From Thermohalobaculum sp039180675 (GTDB lineage: Bacteria > Pseudomonadota > Alphaproteobacteria > Rhodobacterales > Rhodobacteraceae), in NCBI GenBank assembly GCA_039180675.1, contig JBCDDC010000005.1, positions 1 to 64,000 on the forward strand: a stretch of 64,000 nucleotides of DNA, written 5' to 3'. The translations under genes were made by a program, and so were the position numbers. Each line of letters begins with the position of its first letter. Positions within the stretch are counted from its first letter, which is position 1. Below are positions 17,616 through 25,473 of the stretch, piece after piece. The notes below the pieces were generated by a model. The model did no database searches and had not been told where the DNA came from. It saw only the letters and a list, made by a program, of their open reading frames with translations.

Positions 17616-19516
17616 CGCCGCCCCCTCGGTCCCGAGATGAATCTGGAAACCCCTGGTCTGCGTGGTGGCCTTGGCTCTGCAGGCGCCGGATCAGGAGGCG
17701 TCTCCGGCGATGGAGCCTCCGAGGCAGGTGGTGGTCCAACCGGTCTTTGCGGCGCTGCATCTGTCCGCGGCAAAGGCTCACGGGTGCGAGCAGCCGGTGG
17801 AAGGCCCGGGCCGCCTGCATTAGACCGCTGGGCGGGTTCGGCGACATGCGTGTCGGGATAAGGCATGGGAATGCCGGGCGGGGTGGGTGGTGTTGTGGGC
17901 GGGCTCGGGACAGGCGCACCGGTCGAGACCTTGAAACCAAGCCGTTCGGCTTCGATCACCATGTCCTCGCGCTGCGGCGCGTTGCCCGTCGCCGGATGCT
18001 CATTTGCGGTACCTGCCGGAACGGTCTCACGCTGAGAAACCCCGGCGAATGGTTCAGGTGCGATTTCCAAACGCTTGCGCTCGCCGATCTGCCCCCCCTG
18101 GTCCGTCACCGTCTCGGGTATCTCCGCGCGCCAGCCGACACCGCCGTCGCGCAGGCTCGATGCGGCCCGCGCGTTCGCGCTTAACGTCCAGCCCGATTTG
18201 TCTGCGGCCACCTGACAGCACTCGATCAACGCGCAGTTTTTCGCAGCCCTTCGATGGGCCTTCATGTCTCCGTCGCGATAAGCGTTCAGGATCCTAAGCT
18301 CGATTGGGTCCATCGCCACCCGCTCAGCCACCCTATCCATGTGGCACTCGATGGCGAAATCGACACCGGTGATCCCAAACCCGCGCATAGCTGTGGAGGG
18401 CGTGCGATTTGTGAAGACGCAATAGATATTCGAGGCGACGTTGGGGATGGTGTAGGGCCCCGGGATATGCCCAGTGCACTTCTGCACTGCATAGCTTGAG
18501 AGCCGGGTGTAAGCCCCGGCATCGAAGAACCCGGTGAACTCACGCGCGACGATCTGCCCGTCACGCATCACCCCGTCCTTGATACGCCAGCGCTCGCCCC
18601 CGCGTGGGGCGCCGACCTGCATCTCTTCCGCCCGGTCCCATTGGTACTTCACCGGGCGTCCGGTCAGCATCGCGCCCAGGATCGCAAGCGGTTCGTGATG
18701 GCTGTCGACCTTGCCACCGAAGCCGCCACCGACCGTGCCACCGATGAAATGCAGACGAGAGCTGGGCAATGCGGTTTGCTTGGCTGCAACGGCGACAGAG
18801 AAAAACAGCGCCTGGGTCGACGTATAGCAGACGAAACGGTCGTTGGTTTCGGGCGCCGCGATGGCACCGCACGTCTCCATCGGCGCCTGTTCGATGGGCG
18901 ACATCTGGTATTTGCCCTCGACGATGTGATCGGCCTGTGCGAACGCTGCTTCGACATCGCCGAAGCGCAGCTTCTGATGATCGTAGCGGTCGTGATAGTC
19001 GAAGGTGTTGTAGGGGTAGGTTTCGTTAACCACAGGCGCTTCGGGCTTAAGCGCCTCTTCGACATCGAGGACGAAGGGCAATTCATCCCACTCGACTTTT
19101 ACCTGAGCCACTGCATCGCGTGCCACCCGCTCGGACGTCGCGATGATAGCGAGGATCGGCTCTCCCTTATAGGCGACCTTTTCTGGCGTCAGCAACGGCT
19201 CGTCATCCCGGCCAAAGTTCAGAAGCGCCAGCAGCGTGTTCATGTTCACGGGCACGTCTTGTGGCCGGATGATCCGCACGACTCCCGGTGCCCGCTCTGC
19301 TGCCGAGGTATCGACCGAGCGAACGCGCGCATGATGATGGGGCGAGCGCACGCACCGCATGTGCAGTAGCCCGTCAAACAGATGGTCGTCGTAGAATGGG
19401 GAGCGGCCCGTCACATGGCCGAGGATGTCCTGCCGGACATGTGGTTTGCCAATCTCGGCGAGATTGTCGTCGCGCTCATCAGCAAAGAGGTCCTTGCGGA
19501 ATTCAACCGGCATCAC
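17612..19516 (-). CDS. Molybdenum hydroxylase large subunit, N-terminal half with Pro-rich tail
   Basis: This encodes 634 residues. Residues 20-440 correspond to the first half of xanthine-dehydrogenase-family large subunits, with the GGTVGGGFGGK motif and AMRGFG (XDH/aldehyde-oxidase type, not the AYRCSFR loop of CO dehydrogenase). Residues about 440-634 are unusual: a low-complexity tail rich in Pro, Ala, Arg and Glu (for example PSPETPPDPAPAEP) that normal enzymes lack. The C-terminal half is encoded next with an ATGA overlap, and the 2Fe-2S subunit upstream also overlaps by 4 bp. It probably hydroxylates a heterocycle or aldehyde in the cytoplasm, passing electrons to the FeS and FAD subunits. 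Confidence 0.8.
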   Translation of the reverse strand: MMPVEFRKDLFADERDDNLAEIGKPHVRQDILGHVTGRSPFYDDHLFDGLLHMRCVRSPHHHARVRSVDTSAAERAPGVVRIIRPQDVPVNMNTLLALLNFGRDDEPLLTPEKVAYKGEPILAIIATSERVARDAVAQVKVEWDELPFVLDVEEALKPEAPVVNETYPYNTFDYHDRYDHQKLRFGDVEAAFAQADHIVEGKYQMSPIEQAPMETCGAIAAPETNDRFVCYTSTQALFFSVAVAAKQTALPSSRLHFIGGTVGGGFGGKVDSHHEPLAILGAMLTGRPVKYQWDRAEEMQVGAPRGGERWRIKDGVMRDGQIVAREFTGFFDAGAYTRLSSYAVQKCTGHIPGPYTIPNVASNIYCVFTNRTPSTAMRGFGITGVDFAIECHMDRVAERVAMDPIELRILNAYRDGDMKAHRRAAKNCALIECCQVAADKSGWTLSANARAASSLRDGGVGWRAEIPETVTDQGGQIGERKRLEIAPEPFAGVSQRETVPAGTANEHPATGNAPQREDMVIEAERLGFKVSTGAPVPSPPTTPPTPPGIPMPYPDTHVAEPAQRSNAGGPGLPPAARTREPLPRTDAAPQRPVGPPPASEAPSPETPPDPAPAEPRPPRRPGVSRFISGPRGRR

Positions 19517-20001
19517 ACGGTCCGCTCCGGCGCACGCCGTGGCGCTCGCGCAGCGTTAAGGATCGCCTCCACGATGGGTTCATACCCCGTGCAGCGGCAG
19601 AGATTTCCCGAGATCGCCTCGATCACCTCCTCGCGTGTGGGGGACGGGTTATGGTCGAGAAGCGCTTTCGCCGCCATCAGCATGCCGGGTGTGCAGTATC
19701 CGCATTGGGCGGCGAACCCCTCCATGAAGGCGGTTTGCAGCACATGAAGATCGGGGCCGTCGGCCATACCGCCAGCGGTCTCGACCACCCGGCCCTGCAC
19801 GACCTCCGCAAGAACGAGGCAACTGAGATGCGGTTCACCGTCAATCAGTACGGTGCAGGTGCCACAGGTGCCCTGGCCACAGCCGTATTTCGGCGAGAGA
19901 TCGCCAACACCGCGACGCAAGACGTCCAAAAGGTTCTGGCCGGGATCGGCAAATGCTGCCGCCTCCGCGCCGTTTAACGTGAAGATCACAGGCGTCTTCA
20001 C
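19513..20001 (-). CDS. Molybdenum hydroxylase 2Fe-2S subunit (CoxS-like)
   Basis: This encodes 162 residues with the two [2Fe-2S] sites of the family. The plant-ferredoxin-type cluster is CGQGTCGTC followed by a Cys in LSCL. The second, helical cluster is CGYCTPG and CRCTGYE. It relays electrons from the molybdenum site in the large subunit to FAD in the medium subunit. It overlaps both the FAD subunit gene and the large-subunit gene by 4 bp. Length is typical. Confidence 0.9.
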   Translation of the reverse strand: MKTPVIFTLNGAEAAAFADPGQNLLDVLRRGVGDLSPKYGCGQGTCGTCTVLIDGEPHLSCLVLAEVVQGRVVETAGGMADGPDLHVLQTAFMEGFAAQCGYCTPGMLMAAKALLDHNPSPTREEVIEAISGNLCRCTGYEPIVEAILNAARAPRRAPERTV

Positions 20002-20786
20002 CGGCGATCCTCCTCAAGCAGCAGGCGGCGGAGGTGCACAGGTGCAACTTCGCGACGATACCAAGCTGAGGCCAGAGCGTCATCGGGTGGCGACAGGCCG
20101 TCGGTCGCGACATTCAGGGCCGGCGTGATCCCGCCCAGATCGAATGAGGCACCTTCCAACGCCTGTTCGACCGCCGTGACCCGTATAGGGGTCGGCGCCA
20201 TTGCTCCATAGGCAACCCGAACGTTTGAGAGCCTGCCGGCGTTTCTCTGCAGGTGCGCCGCCATGCTCATGACCGAGGCACCTTTGGGCTTTACACGGCT
20301 CACCTTTCGGAAGCGGAATTCATCGCGGGAGGGGCGCTGGATCGAGATCGACCGCACCAATCCACGACGTCTTGTCAGATACTGCTCCAGCGCTTGGGTG
20401 CTGCCATCGGCCAGAGTGACTTCGCCATCGAGGGCCAGAAGCGCAACTGCCATATCTCCATAAGGATGGGGCGCAATCAGGTTCCCGCCAATCGTGGCCA
20501 TGTTGCGGACCGCGGGCCCTCCGACAGCGCGTGCTGCGGGCGCCAAGAACTCAAGCTCCGATGACCCCATGATCCGAGCCATGGTGACTCCGGAGCCGAT
20601 TGAAATGCGGTCTCCCTCGGCGCGGATCTCATCCAACCGTTCCCGGCAACGGACGATCCTGTTGAAACGCTGATCGCCATAGTTGACCTGGCGCATCACC
20701 AGCGTGCCGCCGCCAAGGAAGCGCGCACGATCCGACATTGCCGCAGACGCTTCGACCAATGTATCTGTGACAACGACCTCAAGCAT
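19998..20786 (-). CDS. Molybdenum hydroxylase FAD subunit (CoxM-like)
   Basis: This encodes 262 residues of the FAD-binding-5/CO-dehydrogenase flavoprotein type. FAD motifs RARFLGGGTLVM and AVRNMATIGGNLIAPHPYGD are present, followed by the C-terminal CODH flavoprotein domain. I use the ATG at 20786 (MLEVVVTD), which overlaps the upstream SRPBCC gene by 8 bp; an ATG at 20948 would add 54 non-family residues read from the neighbour. It passes electrons from the FeS subunit to an external acceptor, perhaps quinone. The gene order FAD, FeS, Mo matches coxMSL. Confidence 0.85.
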   Translation of the reverse strand: MLEVVVTDTLVEASAAMSDRARFLGGGTLVMRQVNYGDQRFNRIVRCRERLDEIRAEGDRISIGSGVTMARIMGSSELEFLAPAARAVGGPAVRNMATIGGNLIAPHPYGDMAVALLALDGEVTLADGSTQALEQYLTRRRGLVRSISIQRPSRDEFRFRKVSRVKPKGASVMSMAAHLQRNAGRLSNVRVAYGAMAPTPIRVTAVEQALEGASFDLGGITPALNVATDGLSPPDDALASAWYRREVAPVHLRRLLLEEDRR

Positions 20787-21225
20787 GGCCGAGCCCCATA
20801 TGGGTGCGGATGGCCTCAAAGCCAGCCGCATAGATGTCATTGCCAACCAGATCCGCGAGTTCGCCAGTCCGGCCCGCTGGCGTATCGAAACGGCTCTCCC
20901 ACTCCCAAAATGTCGAGTCGGTGTCGGTGACGGGGAACAACCGAACATGTGCGACGTAGTTGAAAAGCGGCACCGGCGTGTCGAGCAGGCAGTAAGAGAA
21001 TGCTTGCTCCAGATCGCTTAGCGTCAGAAGCTGTTCACGCAGGTTCTCTCCACCCACGAGCTGAAAGTTTCGCACGCATCCGACCCGATCCGAGGGTTGG
21101 CCGCGCTCAACATGGCTCTCCGCCACCGCGGGGTGCCAGCGGTCATGGCCATTGAAGTCGCGGAGGACGTCCCACACAGCCTCGACGGGCGCATCGAGAA
21201 CGATACTGCGCCGGACGCGGGGCAT
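20779..21225 (-). CDS. SRPBCC-family protein (CoxG/polyketide-cyclase-like), copy 2
   Basis: This encodes 148 residues of the START/SRPBCC lipid-binding fold, starting VRRSIVLDAPVEAVWDVLRDF, with a helix-grip layout and a hydrophobic pocket. Such proteins (CoxG) accompany CO dehydrogenase and relatives and have been linked to membrane attachment or quinone transfer. It closely resembles the next upstream gene (shared DFNGxxRWHP, VGCxRNF and LSD motifs), so the pair arose by tandem duplication. It overlaps the FAD subunit by 8 bp. Confidence 0.8.
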   Translation of the reverse strand: MPRVRRSIVLDAPVEAVWDVLRDFNGHDRWHPAVAESHVERGQPSDRVGCVRNFQLVGGENLREQLLTLSDLEQAFSYCLLDTPVPLFNYVAHVRLFPVTDTDSTFWEWESRFDTPAGRTGELADLVGNDIYAAGFEAIRTHMGLGHA

Positions 21226-21244
21226 CAGTGGCGCAAACGGCGGA

Positions 21245-21688
21245 TCATGCCGTCCCCCCGAAATGGCGTTTTAGAGCATCGAAGCCGTTCTGGAAGACGT
21301 CTGTGCCAATGCCGTTGACCAGATCACTCTCGGCGCTCGGATCACACGAGAACTCCGCCGACCACTCGATGAAGGTCCGATCGCCCTCGGTTACCGGTGT
21401 GAGCCGCAGGGTCGCGACGTAATCTTCCAGCGGCATCGGGCTTTCCAGGATCGCGTAGGTGCAGAACATGTCGTAGTCGCTGAGGCCGAGAAGCTTCTCT
21501 CGAATGTTGTCACCGTTCTGGAGATTGAAGTTTCGGATACAGCCCACCTTGTCGGCAGGCAGAGCGTCCTCGATCCGGCTATCGCGGATCAGCGGATGCC
21601 AGCGGGGCAAACCATTGAAATCCCTGATCCGTTCCCAGACACGCGCGGCCGGGGAGCCGATGACCGAGCTTACGTAGACGCGTGCCAT
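21245..21688 (-). CDS. SRPBCC-family protein (CoxG/polyketide-cyclase-like), copy 1
   Basis: This encodes 147 residues, paralogous to the gene that follows it (DFNGLPRWHPLI, VGCIRNFNL, LSDYDMF). The fold is a START/SRPBCC helix-grip that binds a hydrophobic ligand. The start codon directly abuts the stop of the flotillin gene (no spacer), and 19 bp separate it from its sister copy. I infer a role linking the Mo hydroxylase to the membrane or quinone pool; substrate binding is an alternative. Confidence 0.8.
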   Translation of the reverse strand: MARVYVSSVIGSPAARVWERIRDFNGLPRWHPLIRDSRIEDALPADKVGCIRNFNLQNGDNIREKLLGLSDYDMFCTYAILESPMPLEDYVATLRLTPVTEGDRTFIEWSAEFSCDPSAESDLVNGIGTDVFQNGFDALKRHFGGTA

Positions 21689-24634
21689 TTACTTCTCGTC
21701 TTTCTTCTCGGCTTCGGCCTTCTTGGCGTTCGCAAGCTTCTGGGCCTCATTCGCTGCGCGGGCCATGTTGTTGGCGTCTTGGAAGACAGCGGATTTGGCG
21801 AGGTTCGACCCGTCGATCCCGATGTCGTTCATCAAACTGTCGATCATCGGCCCCTGAACCCGGTATCGGAGTGCCGAGTTGATCACCTCGTCGGTCGGGC
21901 TGCCCGCGGGTCCGACTGAGGCCCCGCCAACGCCGCCGCCATCGGCCCAGTTGAGGCCCGTCGTGCCGGAGCCGCCAAGCTGCATGATCTTGATTTCCTG
22001 GATCTTCTCCAGCGGCTTGACCTGAGCTGCGATAATGCCTTCCAGGCGGCTGAGCATGTTGCGCTTGAAGAGCGAGGCACGTGCCTCATCCGTCAGGATG
22101 TTTTCGGCTTCGTTGATGAGCTTCTGTGCCTCTGCTTCGACGGCCGAGCGGATCCGGGCCGCCTCGGCCGCGAGCCTCGCCTCCTCAGCCTCTTTCTCGG
22201 CACGAACCACATCGACGGTCTTCTCGCGAGTGGCCTCCTCGACAGCGCTTGCGGTTTCGACCTTTGCCGCCATTGCGGCGGCCGTCGCCCGGGCCTCGTC
22301 GGCCTTGATGGCCGCGGCGCTCTCCTCAAGCGATTTCGCGGCAATCGCGATGGCCTTCTCCATCGCGGCTTCCTCGACCTTCTTCTCGCGTTCGATTTCA
22401 AGGCGGCGGCGCTCGGTCTGATGCTCGATTCGAACGTCGTCGAGGCCGCGTTCAGAGGCCACCCTCGCCCGTTCGATCGCCTCCTGCGAGGCAATCTCGA
22501 CTTCGCGCAGCGCTTGCGTACGCTCGACCTCCAGTTGCTCCAGTGACTTGCGCCGCTTGATGTTGCGCGCCTCGATCGCCTCCTCTTTCGCGATCTCGGC
22601 GGCACGGGTCTTGACTTCCTCCTCGATCCGGGCCGCATTGATCATCTCCTGCGCAGCGATGTTTGCCTCGTCCACAGCGCGATTCCGAGCGATTTCGCGC
22701 TCTCGCAAGTCCTGCTCATAGGCAATGCGCTCAGCCGCGAGCTTTTTCTCTTTGGCGATCCGCGCGGCCTCGACAGCTTCTGCCTTTGCTTGTTCGCGCG
22801 CCTCGACGCTTTCCTCCGTCTCGAGGCGATCGAAGGAAAGAACCCTGTCTCGCGCGATGCGCGCTTTCTCGACCGCCTCACGGGCCGCAATCTCAGCTTC
22901 GTCGAGGGCACGGTTCTGCGCGATCTCGAGTTTCCGCGTCTCCTCTGTTGACGAGATCCGGCTGGTGGCGACGGCTTGCTCCTGAGCGATCCGAAGTTTC
23001 TCAGCGGCTTCGCGCGCCGTGATCTCCGCTTCCTGAACCTTCAGATCACGGGCGACCTGACGCTCCCGTTCGTCCTGTTCGTAGGCAATGCGCTCGGCGG
23101 TCACGGCCTGGTCCTGCGCGATCCGTGCGCGTTCAACCGACTCGCGCGCAGAAATTTCGGCCTTGTCGACCGCCTCGTTCTGATCGATCTCAAGCGAGCG
23201 GATCTCGCGGACAGAACTGATCCGCGCCGAATTCACGGCTTTCTCCTGCATGATGCGCAGTTTCTCGGCCGCCTCGCGCGCGGCGATCTCTGCCTCCTGG
23301 ACGGAGAGGTCTCGTGCGACCTCGCGCTCCCGCGTCTGCTGTTCATAATCGATCCGAGCTTCGGTCAGTGTTCGCTCCTGCGCGATCCTGGCTTGCTCGA
23401 CTTCTTCGCGGGCCGAGATATCAGCGGCATCCACTGCTTTCTGCCGTTCGATCTCATCGGATTGCGTGGTTCGGTCCCGGGCGATCCGCGCCTGCTCCAC
23501 AGACTGTTCCTGCGCGATCCGTGCGCGCTCTACTGTTTCGCGCGCAGCGATCTCGGCCGCGTCGGTCTCCTGCTGGGTCTTGATCCGCTCTTCGGTTACG
23601 ACCTTTTCCTGCGCGATCCTTGCCTTCTCGACCGCTTCACGGGTTGCGATCTCAGCCTCCTCGACGACCCGTTGGCGTTCGATCTCGCGCTGGCGCACTT
23701 CGCGGTCCGATGCGATCCGGGCCTCTGCGATCTGACGTTCCTGAGCGATCCGGGCCGTCTCGATCGCTTCCTTGTTGGCGAGTGTTGCCTGCTCTCCATC
23801 ACGTTCGCGTTCCGAGCGTTCGCGGGCCAGTTCGGCACGTTGTTGGGCACGGTGGAACTCGATTTCGCGCTCTTGTTCCAAACGCGCTTCCTCGGACTGG
23901 CGCTCGATATCCAGGGCTTCCTTTTCAGCCTGCAGATTGCGGGCGCGGATCTGGATCATCGCGTCCTGCTCGATGTCGTTGCGGAGCTTCCGGCGGCTCT
24001 CGACCGCTTCGATCACCTGGGTCAGACCTTCGGCGTCGAACCGGTTGGAGGGATTGAAGTACTCGATCCCGGTTTGGTCGATATCGGTGATCGCAACGCC
24101 TTCAAGCTCCAGGCCGTTCGTGTCCAGACCTTCCTGCGCCATCTCCTTAACGCGCGCGACATAAGCGTTGCGGTCCTCATGCACCTCCTCCAGCGTCATC
24201 TGGCTTGCGACGGTTCGGAGCGCCGAGATGAACTTGCCTGAGAGGAGCGAGTGGATTCGCTCCGGCTCCAGTGTCCTGCGGCCGAGGGTTGAGGCCGCCA
24301 GCGAAACGGCCTCCCGCGCCTGTTTCACCCGAACATAGAATTCCGCATCTACATCGATGCGCATCCGGTCACGGGTGATCAGCGCTTCATCCCGCTCTCG
24401 CACGACCTCGAGCTGCATCGAGTTCATGTTCACCGGCGTGATGTCGTGGATGATTGGCCAGACGAAGGCGCCTCCGTTGATGACCACCTTCTCGCCCAGG
24501 AAACCCGTCCGCACGAAAGCCACCTCCTTGGTCGAGCGGCGGTAGAGCCAATGCATCACCCAGTAGAGGATGAAGATCACGATGACGGCCACGATGAGCC
24601 ACAGGATCAGTTGTCCGATGAGTTCTCCGGTCAT
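21689..24634 (-). CDS. Giant flotillin/SPFH-domain protein with 44-residue coiled-coil repeats
   Basis: This encodes 981 residues, starting at the ATG at 24634 (behind GGAGAAGGAA); longer starts read into the neighbouring gene. One membrane helix lies at residues 6-26. An SPFH/band-7 domain spans about 30-260 (GGAFVWPIIHDITPVNM, DVDAEFYVRV). A very long charged coiled coil covers about 265-860, and a Gly-rich tail is followed by a Lys/Glu-rich end. YqiK-type flotillins are usually about 500-700 residues, so this is expanded. Residues about 361-580 are five tandem 44-residue units (four hendecads each). It should build a large membrane scaffold. It lies inside the transporter/Mo-hydroxylase cluster, which suggests a dedicated role in organising those proteins. 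Confidence 0.85.
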   Translation of the reverse strand: MTGELIGQLILWLIVAVIVIFILYWVMHWLYRRSTKEVAFVRTGFLGEKVVINGGAFVWPIIHDITPVNMNSMQLEVVRERDEALITRDRMRIDVDAEFYVRVKQAREAVSLAASTLGRRTLEPERIHSLLSGKFISALRTVASQMTLEEVHEDRNAYVARVKEMAQEGLDTNGLELEGVAITDIDQTGIEYFNPSNRFDAEGLTQVIEAVESRRKLRNDIEQDAMIQIRARNLQAEKEALDIERQSEEARLEQEREIEFHRAQQRAELARERSERERDGEQATLANKEAIETARIAQERQIAEARIASDREVRQREIERQRVVEEAEIATREAVEKARIAQEKVVTEERIKTQQETDAAEIAARETVERARIAQEQSVEQARIARDRTTQSDEIERQKAVDAADISAREEVEQARIAQERTLTEARIDYEQQTREREVARDLSVQEAEIAAREAAEKLRIMQEKAVNSARISSVREIRSLEIDQNEAVDKAEISARESVERARIAQDQAVTAERIAYEQDERERQVARDLKVQEAEITAREAAEKLRIAQEQAVATSRISSTEETRKLEIAQNRALDEAEIAAREAVEKARIARDRVLSFDRLETEESVEAREQAKAEAVEAARIAKEKKLAAERIAYEQDLREREIARNRAVDEANIAAQEMINAARIEEEVKTRAAEIAKEEAIEARNIKRRKSLEQLEVERTQALREVEIASQEAIERARVASERGLDDVRIEHQTERRRLEIEREKKVEEAAMEKAIAIAAKSLEESAAAIKADEARATAAAMAAKVETASAVEEATREKTVDVVRAEKEAEEARLAAEAARIRSAVEAEAQKLINEAENILTDEARASLFKRNMLSRLEGIIAAQVKPLEKIQEIKIMQLGGSGTTGLNWADGGGVGGASVGPAGSPTDEVINSALRYRVQGPMIDSLMNDIGIDGSNLAKSAVFQDANNMARAANEAQKLANAKKAEAEKKDEK
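22895..23554 (-). repeat. Five tandem 132-bp (44-codon) repeats in the flotillin gene
   Basis: Each unit starts with a motif like EIAAREAVEKARIAQE and is exactly 44 residues long. Units 2 and 4 resemble each other (they end in REREVARDLSVQEA or RERQVARDLKVQEA), and units 3 and 5 resemble each other (AEKLRI, then LEIxQNxAxDxA). This implies duplication of an 88-residue (264-bp) block. Less regular units flank the array. Confidence 0.85.
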
Positions 24635-24645
24635 TTCCTTCTCCC

Positions 24646-25470
24646 TCAGCGCCCGATCTGTTTGAACTTGCGGGTCTGTTCGGTAAGCGCGACCTCCGTG
24701 GGCAGACGCTCCATCGAGGAGGCGCCATAGAAGCCGTGGCAGTTCTTGGTGTTCTTCAGGACGAACTCGGCGTCGTCGGGCATGGCAACCGGCCCGCCGT
24801 GAACCAGCACGAGTGCGTCTGCATTGACCTCCAGTGCCGCAGCGGCCCACCGGTCAACCGTCTCGGGGCATTGCTCCAGCGTCAGCGCGGTCTCGGCCCC
24901 GATCGCGCCGCCGGTTGTCAGCCCAAGATGCACAACGATGATGTCCGCACCAGCCTTTGCCATCGCCGCGGCGCTCGCCTCATCGAAGACATAAGGCGTT
25001 GTGAGCATGTCTTTTTCATTGGCCAGAGCGACGAGATCAACCTCATGGTCATAGCCCATCCCGGTCTCTTCCAAATTCGCCCGGAAGGTTCCGTCGATGA
25101 GCCCCACGGTCGGGAAGTTCTGGATACCGGAGAAGCCCGACGCCTTCACCTCGTCCAGGAATTTGTCCATCAACCGGAACGGATCCGAGGCACAGACCCC
25201 TGCAAGGATCGGCGTGTCTTTCACGACAGGTAAAACCTCGCCCGCCATCTCCATGACGACGCCGTTTGCATCGCCATATGGCATGAGACCAGCCAGCGAA
25301 CCGCGGCCCGCCATGCGGTAGCGGCCAGAGTTGTAAATCACGATCAGGTCGATCCCGCCCGCCTCTTCGCATTTGGCCGATAGGCCCGTGCCCGCGCCGC
25401 CGCCGATGATCGGCTCGCCCCGGTCGCGCATTGCGCGAAATTTGGCCATCAGGTCTGAACGTTCGAACAT
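24646..25470 (-). CDS. Phosphoenolpyruvate hydrolase-family TIM barrel (Tm-1 C-terminal-like)
   Basis: This encodes 274 residues of the TIM-barrel family annotated as phosphoenolpyruvate hydrolase-like, which is the C-terminal domain of the plant Tm-1 protein. Typical stretches are PIIGGGAGTGLSAKCEEAGG, YNSGRYRMAG, and GFYGASSMERLPTE near the end. The biochemical function of the family is poorly defined. The gene sits 3 bp after the LivF/Tm-1-like fusion, so both Tm-1 halves are encoded side by side and probably act together. It is 11 bp from the flotillin start. Confidence 0.8.
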   Translation of the reverse strand: MFERSDLMAKFRAMRDRGEPIIGGGAGTGLSAKCEEAGGIDLIVIYNSGRYRMAGRGSLAGLMPYGDANGVVMEMAGEVLPVVKDTPILAGVCASDPFRLMDKFLDEVKASGFSGIQNFPTVGLIDGTFRANLEETGMGYDHEVDLVALANEKDMLTTPYVFDEASAAAMAKAGADIIVVHLGLTTGGAIGAETALTLEQCPETVDRWAAAALEVNADALVLVHGGPVAMPDDAEFVLKNTKNCHGFYGASSMERLPTEVALTEQTRKFKQIGR

Positions 25471-25473
25471 GCT

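Noticed and set aside
17272..17940. Minus-strand frame of 222 codons bridging the two large-subunit halves
   Set aside because: It lies in a third frame without molybdenum-hydroxylase motifs; the two split halves carry all known motifs.
16593..21225. Reading the Mo hydroxylase as a carbon monoxide dehydrogenase
   Set aside because: The large subunit has AMRGFG in place of the CO-dehydrogenase loop containing the Cys ligand (AYRCSFR), so CO oxidation is unlikely despite the Cox-like accessory genes.
22976..24241. Plus-strand frame of 421 codons opposite the flotillin repeats
   Set aside because: Its regularity is the mirror of the repeated coiled-coil codons on the minus strand, not an independent gene.
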